Below, one piece after another: positions 56,851-64,000 of a DNA stretch of 64,000 nucleotides (position 1 is the stretch's first letter; each line of letters begins with the position of its first letter). The stretch comes from Hibiscus mutabilis (taxonomy: Eukaryota > Streptophyta > Magnoliopsida > Malvales > Malvaceae): the NCBI GenBank assembly GCA_019671005.1, contig CM033745.1, positions 43,197,834 through 43,261,833 on the forward strand. Direction: 5' to 3'. The notes beneath the pieces were generated by a model. It was given only the letters and a program-made list of their open reading frames with translations, was not told where the DNA came from and ran no database searches. The translations under genes and the position numbers were made by a program.

Positions 56851-57600
56851 GAAGCTTCGATCAACTTAAACAAGCCCTGACTCATGCACCAGTTCTTATC
56901 CAACCAGAATCGGGTAAAAAATTCATTGTCTATAGTGATGCATCTCATTTAGGACTTGAATGTGTCCTAATGCAAGATGGAAAAGTGGTATCTTATACTT
57001 CAAGGCAACTGAAACCGCACGAGTCAAACTATCCAACACACGATCTAGAATTGGCAGCTATCGTGTTTGCTCTCAAAATATGGAGACATTACTTGTACGG
57101 GGAGAAATGTAACCTGTTCACATACCACAAGAGTCTCAAATATCTCCTGACTTAGAAAGACCTGAATTTGAGGCAAAGGAGATGGCTCAAATTGCTTAAA
57201 GACTACAATTTGGTTATCGACTATCACCCGGGAAAAGCAAACGTGGTTGTTGATGCCCTTAACCACAGACCATACTCGGGTAAACTCCTAAATCTAAATT
57301 CTAGTATATTTTAATCGAATTTGAACTTTCTTGAATCACAAGTAACCATTCGAACACCTTACTTGTTTTGCAAGTAACCACTCGAAATTTTTCTTAACGA
57401 TCCTGTGTATTCTTGTAGCTAATCCAGCTATCAGTGCTCATTTTCGGATATCCAAAGGACGAAAATTTCTGTCTGAACTTCAAGTTCAATCCAGCTTAAT
57501 CTCGAGAATTAAAGAACTCCAACAAATTTATCCAGATATTCAGAAGATCATATCCAAGCTTGCTTCTGAGCCTAATTCTGATTTCTCCCTTAAGTAAAAT
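56851..57600 (+). pseudogene. E4 RNase H and linker
   Basis: Text such as GKKFIVYSDASHLGLECVLM and MQDGKVVSYTSRQLKPHESN, then LELAAIVFALKIWRHYLYGE, shows RNase H. A TAG stands after SLKYLLT (57153-57155), and further breaks follow near 57310. The linker to integrase (57430-57600) carries VQSSLISRIKELQQIYPD-type text. Confidence 0.75.
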
Positions 57601-58380
57601 AGACTTCTCTATTTCAAGGATAGAGTGTGTGTTCCTAACAATGAGGAACTAAGACAAGAAATGTTACAAGAAGCTCACCAAAGCTCATTCTTGATTCACT
57701 CGGGATCTGTTAAGATGTACAAGGATCTAAAGCCACTATACTGGTGGCCAGGTATGAAATCAGCTATCACAGACTTCGTATCGAAGTGTCTAACTTGTCA
57801 AAGAGTTAAAGCCGAGCATTGAGTCCTTACCGGATTGCTCCAACCAATTGAATTCCCTCAGTGGAAATAGGAGCGGATCACAATGGATTTTGTTACTAGT
57901 CTTCCTTCCACTCCAAGAAATAACAATGTTGTATGAGAGATTGTAGATAGATTCACAAAGTCTACTCATTTCATCTTTGTTCGAATGAACATGAGCTTGG
58001 AAACCTTAGCTGAGCTATACATCCGTGAAGTGATTCGATTACATGATGTACCTACAGCTATCATCTCCGATCAAAACCCCATATTTGCTTCGCGATTTTG
58101 GAAGTCTCTAGAGAAAACTCTTGGGAACAAAGTAAATCTAAGTACAACTTTCCATCCTCAGTTTGATGGACAACCTGAAAGGATCTTTCAAGTATTAGAA
58201 GACATGCTTCGTGCTTGTGTTATAGAGTTCGGGAAGAATTGGGAGAAATCTCTACACCTTGTAGAGTTTGCTTACAACAATAGCTATCAAGCATCTATTG
58301 AGATGGCACCATTCGAAGCTCTATACGGGAGAAAGTGTTGAACTCCCTTACGTTGGTCCGAATTAGGGGAAAAAAGTGCT
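57601..58380 (+). pseudogene. E4 integrase, zinc-binding and catalytic core
   Basis: 57625-57822 keeps HSGSVKMYKDLKPLYWWPGM and CLTCQRVKAEH, so the Cys pair broken in E5 is intact here. A TGA follows AEH. The first Asp (ITMDFVTSLPS) lies in a broken stretch with a TAG at about 57868. 57985-58341 has AIISDQNPIFASRFW (second Asp) and FHPQFDGQPERIFQ (Glu). Ends at TGA after GRKC. Confidence 0.8.
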
Positions 58381-58870
58381 AGGGCTTCAATTGCTTCAGG
58401 AAACCGAATAACAAGTGAAGATCATTTGTGATCGATTGAAGGCAGCTTTAGATAGACAGAAAGCATATGCTGACTTGAAAAGGAGAGATATCCAGTATGC
58501 TATTGGAGACAAAGTCTTCCTAAAGGTCTCACCTTGGAAGAAAGTCCTTCGATTTGGAAGAAAAGGGAAACTCAGTCCCCGATTCATTGGTCCATTCGAA
58601 ATCACTGAAAGAAGGTGGCCTATCGATTAGCTTTCCCTAGAGAATTCGATAGAATCCACAATGTATTTCACGTATCTATGCTCAGAAGATACAGATCAGA
58701 TCCATCCCATATTCTTGAACCGAAAGAAGTTGAATTGAATCCCAATTTTTCATACGAAGAAGAACCTATTCAGGTTCTTGATCGGGAAGTAAGAAAGCTT
58801 AGGAACAAGATTGTTCCTCTTGTCAAGGTTTTGTGGAGAAACCACAAGATAGAAGAAGCTACTTGGTAAT
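58381..58870 (+). pseudogene. E4 integrase C-terminal and chromodomain-like tail
   Basis: 58415-58630 reads KIICDRLKAALDRQKAYADL, IGDKVFLKVSPWKKVLRFG and LSPRFIGPFEI, the GPY-type region. A frame change leads into 58615-58869: FDRIHNVFHVSMLRRYRSDP, FSYEEEPIQVLDREVRKLRN and KIEEATW, then TAA. The tail is the chromodomain-like part. Compared with E5 the TAA replaces a sense codon just after Trp. Confidence 0.78.
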
Positions 58871-58939
58871 CTGAAGAAATCATATAGAAACAATACCCCC
58901 ATCTATTCAATTCAGGGAAATTCAAGGATGAATTTATTT

Positions 58940-58951
58940 TAAGGGGAGAAT
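58940..58951 (+). other. Polypurine tract of E4
   Basis: TAAGGGGAGAAT directly before the LTR start TGTAACACCG at 58952. Confidence 0.72.
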
Positions 58952-60713
58952 TGTAACACCGTAAATCCTAGCCTAGAAGTATTAAAGTCAAATGCTTAAG
59001 TTGATAGCTTAATTGAATCTAGGAATTAAGCTAAATTGATTAGTTAAAGGGCTTAATTTAAAGAGAGAACAAATTTAGTGAACAATTTAAAGTGATCTAT
59101 TTGAATTATATAAGGAAATTTTAGGTTGAATGCTAAATTACACTATTCCAAAGGATGACCTTGATTAAGATATTAAATAAAGACTAATTAAGGTTAGTTT
59201 GATAAATTCATAATTCCACTAATGTGGATGTCCACATTGTCATCATCTTCTTCATTTTGATACTTGCTGAATTGAAGAAGAAAGAAAGAGAGAAACCTTG
59301 AGAAAACACCATTGAAGCATGAATTGAGCTTGCATGTGTAGAGATTTTCCATTTAAATTGAGCTAGGAAACAAAGTAAGTATGATTGATCCTTTGATACA
59401 TTCGAATAGCTTATGTGTTAGTTGAATTTGGTTGTTTGACGTGCGAAGGTATAATTTGTTATTTTATGAACTTAATTGATGATTGAATTAGTGTTGTATA
59501 TGGATGAATTGAAAGAAAGAAACATGGGTGTTATTCTAGGATTTGTGAACAATGAATTGGTTCATCTAGTGACATCGCCGAATTGGATAATTGCCTAAAT
59601 GATGAGATTGGTGAATGAATTGAATTCATGTTTGTTGTTTCTTGATGTTCGAATAGAATGACATGTCTATTGCTTCTTGATTGATCGAACAAGTGTATCA
59701 TGCCTAATTGCTTTATTGTTTGATCAAATGGAAACCTATGCCATGTTCACTTGTTTGCTTGATGATACACAAAATGAGGCTAAATGATCTTATGACTATC
59801 TATTGCTCATACTCTTGAAAGCCTTAGATAAATTGACTTGTTTAAAGACTATTATACTTGAAACTTGACTAGTTTTAGGAGTTACCTCACTAAGTACAAG
59901 CTTTGTACTTATCACTATTGTTTTTCATCCTTCCCCTAAATAGATTAAAGCTATTGATCGAGCTTGTTCTGAAAGCTAGAATCCTTGTCCTTGAAGCAAC
60001 TTCACAAGCAAGAAGCAAAGTATGGTCTCATACATCTTTTTTGTAGTCTCCTAGGAGGTGGCACTAGTCTTGTAAATAGAAGTAGTCTATCATGCATTTT
60101 GTATCTTGAATGCGTTGTATATGAATAATCTTGATGGGCCTATCATGTAAACAAGTATGATACTAAAACCTTAGTATGTAAACACTCTAAATTTGGTATA
60201 ATTGTTAATGGTTGTTGTGCATATCTTGTTAATTGATATGAACTCTATATGTAGCTTAACTTGCTTGATCTAGTATCATGTATGATTGAAATGAGAATGC
60301 TTGAATGGTATATGTCTAGTAAACCAATCTTGATTGCCGATAGGATACATGTTTCTTGTCTAAGTTCTAGTATTGAATGTAATGATCTATAATGCAATTC
60401 ATATCTAAGTTAAGTTTCTAATGAATCGAATTGCCTTGTGTATGAAGTAAATAAATCAAACTTGATCATCTAGTGTATGTCTAAGTCTTCGAATGCTATG
60501 GATTGTAAATGGTAATGGAAGTTAAAATGGATCACATATTTTTCTTGTCTCGAAATAAAATGATGTTTCTTGTTAGTTAAGTAATGTAAGCTATGTAGTT
60601 TGTTAGTTATGGAACTCGTTATAAGGATGAGTACTTCTTGTTTGCTTGCCTTGTCTTGTCTTAGTAATACTCCTGAACTGAGTTTCTTCTAACCTGGGAT
60701 AAGGGGTGTTACA
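58952..60713 (+). repeat. E4 3' LTR, 1762 bp, internally shortened
   Basis: Starts TGTAACACCGTAAATCCTAG and ends AAGGGGTGTTACA. From 59627 on it follows the E4 5' LTR (40736-41831); the first 0.67 kb follows the outer part of the E5 LTR. The middle of the LTR, including the small hairpin group, is absent: a gap near 59626 of about 2 kb relative to the 3863-bp E5 LTR. The stem-loop at 59891-59911 is kept. Confidence 0.82.
59891..59911 (+). other. Stem-loop next to the CTCACTAAG motif (E4 3' LTR)
   Basis: Arms TAAGTACAA and TTGTACTTA around GCT, identical to 41009-41029, although the middle of this LTR is deleted just upstream. Confidence 0.6.
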
Positions 60714-60715
60714 TA

Positions 60716-61606
60716 ATCTGGAGTGTGAAGTAGCCCTTTTGGCTAAAGAAACACTTAACTGGTGGGAGACTACTACTCTTGCAGCACCGGAGGAAGCTGT
60801 TACTTGGGAATTTTTCCTCAAGGAGTTCAAAAAGAAGTATATCAGTGATTAGTATCTTGCTGAACTAAAGAAGAAATTCTTGTATTTGAAGCAAGGAGGA
60901 AAGCCTATTGAGCAATATGTTAATGAGTTCTGCAAATATTGCAAGTACGGGTCAGGGTTTATAAAGAATAAGGAGGATAAATGTCAAATGTTCATAGATG
61001 GACCCAATGATGAGTTAGGCCCCATGTTCACTGCTTTGAGAATTAATGATTTCCAAGATTTGGTCAACCGAGCCATAGCTACTGAAGCTAAAATGAAAAC
61101 CTCTAGAAAAAGAAAAGATAATCAATCTCGGGGGTTATAAAAGATCGAGGGAGGACCACAAACCTCATTGGAAGAATAAGAAGCAGAAACATCAAGGAGG
61201 AAACTCTTCTAGCTATAGCAACTTCTCAAAAGGTAATTACATACATAAGACACAATCAATGGCTAAAAATTGTACACCCACAGTGTCCTTGAATAGCTCC
61301 GGGAATACTGGAAGGGAGACTCAGATCCCTGTTTGTAAAATTTGTCAGAAGAATCATACGGGACAGTGCAGAAAGTTAACCAGTGCTTGTTATTTATGTG
61401 GAGAAACAACTCATTATGTCAAAGACTATCCTCAAAACCAAAACAAGCTATCTTCTCATGTGTCCAAGGGTTTGAACCAAAACCAGTCACCTAGAGGAAA
61501 GGGGTCGAAGCAGTCCAACTCTGGGAATTATGGAAAGAGTAAAGGCCAAGGGTCAAATGCTACCTATCAGGAGTCTTGGGCCCCTGCTCGAGTCTATCAC
61601 ATTTAG
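60716..61606 (+). pseudogene. E6 gag, partial, with damaged zinc knuckle
   Basis: The capsid block reads LNWWETTTLAAPEEAVTWEF, a TAG after KKYISD (about 60849-60851), then LKQGGKPIEQYVNEFCKYCK and KEDKCQMFIDGPNDELGPMF. A TAA stands after QSRGL. 61259-61606 holds CKICQKNHTGQC and CYLCGETTHYVKDYP; in the second knuckle the last Cys reads Tyr. Start is missing because of E4. Confidence 0.8.
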
Positions 61607-62137
61607 GGTCGAGAGGATGAGACACCACTTGAAGTAATTGCAGCTACAATTTACCTTGATTCACAACCTGTTTATGTTTTTTTTATTCAGGTTTGACCCA
61701 CTCTTTTATAAGCCTTCTATTGATTAAAAGATTGAACCTAAAGCTTGAACCCACAAATAATGAACTTATAGCTACAAACCCTATTGGTGACAGAGTGAGG
61801 GTAAATCAAATTTGTAGAAATTGCTTTTGTTCATACAAGGCATACCTTTTCCTACAGATCTTTTAGCCTTATCTTTCATTGATTTTGATCTCATCTCAGG
61901 CTTAGATTGGTTGGAAACAAGGCTTGGGTTGATTGTAATAGGAAACGATTGTATCTTCTCAGTTTAGGAAAAGAATCCATCACCTTGCTAAGCAAGGAAC
62001 CTTTCGAATCAAAAGCCTTATTTGTCCATATATCTAGTTTGAATGAATCTACATTGCTTATTGAATCCCTTTTAACTGTATCCGAATTTCCTGATGTTTT
62101 TCCTGAGGAATTGCCGGGATTACCTCCATCAAGATAA
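61607..62137 (+). pseudogene. E6 protease and linker
   Basis: The stretch VIAATIYLDSQPVYVF is followed by a T-run (about 61675-61685) with a frame break exactly where the DSG motif should stand. The C-terminal protease and linker follow: FIDFDLISGLDWLE near 61880, then ESLLTVSEFPDVFPEELPGL at 62070-62130. The active site cannot be read in one frame. Confidence 0.65.
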
Positions 62138-63006
62138 GTGGAATTCAGCATTGAAGTTCAACCAGGATCAACAACAGTTTCCATTACACCCTACCGTATG
62201 GCCTCGGTTGAGCTTAAAGAACTCAAGAGTCAATTGCAAGAACTTCAAGACAAGGGCTTCATTAGACCTAGTTCTTCTCTATGGGGAGCCCCGGTTTTAT
62301 TTGTAAAAAAGAAGGATGGATCGATGAAACTCTGCATCAATTATCGATAGCTAATTTAGCTAACTATCAAGAACAAATATCCTTAACCGAGAATTGAAGA
62401 CTTGTTTGATCAATTGAGGGGTGCTACCGTATTTTCTAAGATTGATTTATGGTCAGGATATTCTCAATTGAAAGTCAAGGAAGTCGATGTTCCAAAAACT
62501 GCTTTCTGAACTAGGTATGGTCACTATGAATTCTTAGTGATGCCTTTCGGCTTAACAAATGCAGCCTTCATGGACCTCATGAATTGGGTTTTTAAACCTT
62601 ATTTAAACATGTTTGTTGTAGTCTTCATAGATGACATTCTTGTCTACTCGAAGAGTAAAGAAGAACATTCAGATCATTTGAGAATTGTACTACAAACTCT
62701 TCAGGATAAACAATTGTATGCTAAATTCAACAAATGTGAATTTTGGCTTCTAGAAGTGTTATTCATTGGACATGTGATATCAGAAGAAGGTATTAAGGTT
62801 GACCCGAAGAAAATTCTATCCATTATCGATTGGAAACCACTGAAAAATATTGGAGAGGTTAGAAGTTTTCTCAGTTTAGCCAGGTATTATAGAAGATTTG
62901 TAAAAAGATTCTCGATTCTAGCTGCACCATTAACTTGGCTCCTAAGGAAGGATATCACATTTGAATGGTCTGAGAACCAACAAAGGAGCTTTGATCAATT
63001 CGAATA
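62138..63006 (+). pseudogene. E6 reverse transcriptase
   Basis: Motifs: MEFSIEVQPGSTTVSITPYR, SSSLWGAPVLFVKKKDGSMK, LCINYR then TAG (62348-62350), a broken stretch with FSKIDLWSGYSQLKVKE near 62440, a TGA near 62507, MPFGLTNAAFMDLMNWVF and VVFIDDILVYSKSKEEHSDH with FIDD intact, and the thumb GHVISEEGIKVDPKKILSII. The block after TNA lacks two residues relative to E4. Ends at TAG 63005-63007. Confidence 0.82.
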
Positions 63007-63435
63007 GGTTCTTACTCGAGCTCCCGTTCTAACTCAACCTGAACTGGGAAAAGATTATACAGTATTGAGTGATGCTTCCCACCTCAGTTTAGGGTGTGTT
63101 TTAATGAAAGATGATAGGGTAATTGCTTATGCTTCCCGACAATTAAATCCACATAAATTAAAATACCCGACACATGATTTGGAATTGGCTGCAGTCGTGT
63201 TCACTTTAAAAATTGGAGGCATTCTTTGTATGGAGAAAGATGTTACCTATTTACTTATCATAAAAGCTTAAAGTACATTTTAACTCAAAATGATTTAAAT
63301 CTCCGAAAAACAAGGTGGGTAGAATTGCTTAAAGATTATGATTTGATCATTGATTACCACCCGGGCAAAGCGAATGTAGTGGCTGATGCACTCGGTCGCA
63401 AATGTTCTATTGGTAAGATCACATTCTATCCATGA
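63007..63435 (+). pseudogene. E6 RNase H
   Basis: 63065-63271 reads MSDASHLSLGCVLMKDDRVI, AYASRQLNPHKLKYPTHDLE and LAAVVFTLKIGG, with a frame change; 63226-63435 continues CYLFTYHKSLKYILTQNDLN and LKDYDLIIDYHPGKANVVAD, ending ALGRK. Blocks match E4. Confidence 0.78.
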
Positions 63436-64000
63436 TTGATTTTGCCTTATTCAAAAATTGTGCTTAACTTCTCTAATATTGTCTCTTGGATTGTAGCTCC
63501 AACAACTTTCAATGCCCATTTTAAGCTTCTAAAGAATTAGAAGCATTTAGCAGAGCTCCAAATCCACTCAGAATTGAATTCAAGAATCAAAATGCTTCAA
63601 AAGAATGATCATGGGCTTCAGAAAATACTAAAAAAATTGAATCCAAAACGAACTTTGCATTCTCTCTAAAGCTGAATGGTATCCTCTATTTTAGGAATAG
63701 AGTTTGTGTGTCTAATGATCAAACCCTGAAGAAAAAAATATTGCAATAAGCTCATAGTAGCCCATTTTCTGTACACACTGGATCATTTAAAATGTATAAG
63801 GACTTAAAAGAAGTCTTTTGGTGGCCAGGAATGAAAACTGATATTACTGATTATGTGACCAAGTGTCTTACCTGTCAAAAGGTGAAAGCAGAACATAGAG
63901 TGCCTATGGGACTCCTTCAACCAATTGAATTGCCTTAGTAGAAGTGAGAGCGAATAACAATGGACTTTGTATCGGGATTGCATCTTTCACAAAGGAAGAA
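63436..64000 (+). pseudogene. E6 integrase start, cut by window end
   Basis: From about 63530 the linker (LLSRIKMLQKND-like text, stop codons present) leads to the zinc part: SPFSVHTGSFKMYKDLKEVF, WWPGMKTDITDYVTK and CLTCQKVKAEHRVPM keep the Cys pair. Stops follow IELP. The last bases read ITMDFVSGLHLSQRK, the first catalytic Asp region. The rest lies outside the window. Confidence 0.72.

Larger units (their letters stand above)
60714..64000 (+). mobile_element. E6: plus-strand chromovirus, 5' part missing, runs off window
   Basis: Directly after the E4 3' LTR the sequence enters the middle of a gag (LECEVALLAKETLNWWETTT) and continues through zinc units, protease, RT, RNase H and integrase to the window end. 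E4 was therefore inserted into the E6 gag. The left half of that gag is not found left of E4, because the E4 5' LTR is truncated. E6 is a diverged relative of E4/E5. Confidence 0.85.

Noticed and set aside
1..64000. tRNA, rRNA or host protein genes
   Set aside because: I looked for tRNA-like clover arms, rRNA words and non-transposon domains on both strands and saw none; only primer-binding complements of tRNA ends are present.

Overview
The window is a stack of plant LTR retrotransposons. I find no host protein-coding gene, rRNA, tRNA or CRISPR array. The AT-rich composition, the chromovirus-like and Tat/Ogre-like Ty3/gypsy families, the 2-4 kb LTRs and the deep nesting point to pericentromeric or other heterochromatin of a eudicot with a large, repeat-rich genome. 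The sequence does not let me name the species; a Malvales origin is only a guess.

Nested chain 1 covers 1 to about 39,026. E1 is a minus-strand Tekay/Del-like chromovirus: LTR 1-2386, pol and gag 2401-7592. Its gag is cut at 7592 by E2, a Tat/Ogre-type element with LTRs 7593-10074 and 17767-19501 and an interior that holds gag relics but no visible pol. The second E2 LTR is cut at 19501 by E3, a full-size Tat/Ogre element with LTRs 19502-21593 and 34793 to about 39,026. E3 carries gag, protease, a candidate intron, reverse transcriptase, two RNase H domains and integrase. E3 was later hit by two solo LTRs, s1 (22607-25626, in gag) and s2 (35119-37954, in its right LTR), each flanked by near-perfect 5-bp target duplications.

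Nested chain 2 covers about 39,027 to 64,000. After an orphan LTR end (39,027-40,076) comes E4, a plus-strand chromovirus: 5' LTR to 41831, gag/protease 41989-43550, pol 55841-58870, 3' LTR 58952-60713. E5, of the same family but on the minus strand, sits inside it (43551 to about 55,840). E4 itself interrupts the gag of E6, a third plus-strand chromovirus that runs off the window end (60714-64000).

Every polyprotein is broken by stops, frameshifts or catalytic substitutions, so nothing here looks autonomous. The most unusual signals lie in the chromovirus LTRs. First, there are arrays of short hairpins whose arms differ from unit to unit while the loop stays nearly constant (461-659; 23670-23820; a weaker form in E4/E5). 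Second, a separate stem-loop begins with a conserved CTCACTAAG side, and its inner arms change in a compensating way between families. Other notable points are a 602-bp triplication inside E1 pol with a mosaic junction, a candidate Ogre-type intron in E3, and a microhomology deletion that fuses E5 to E4.
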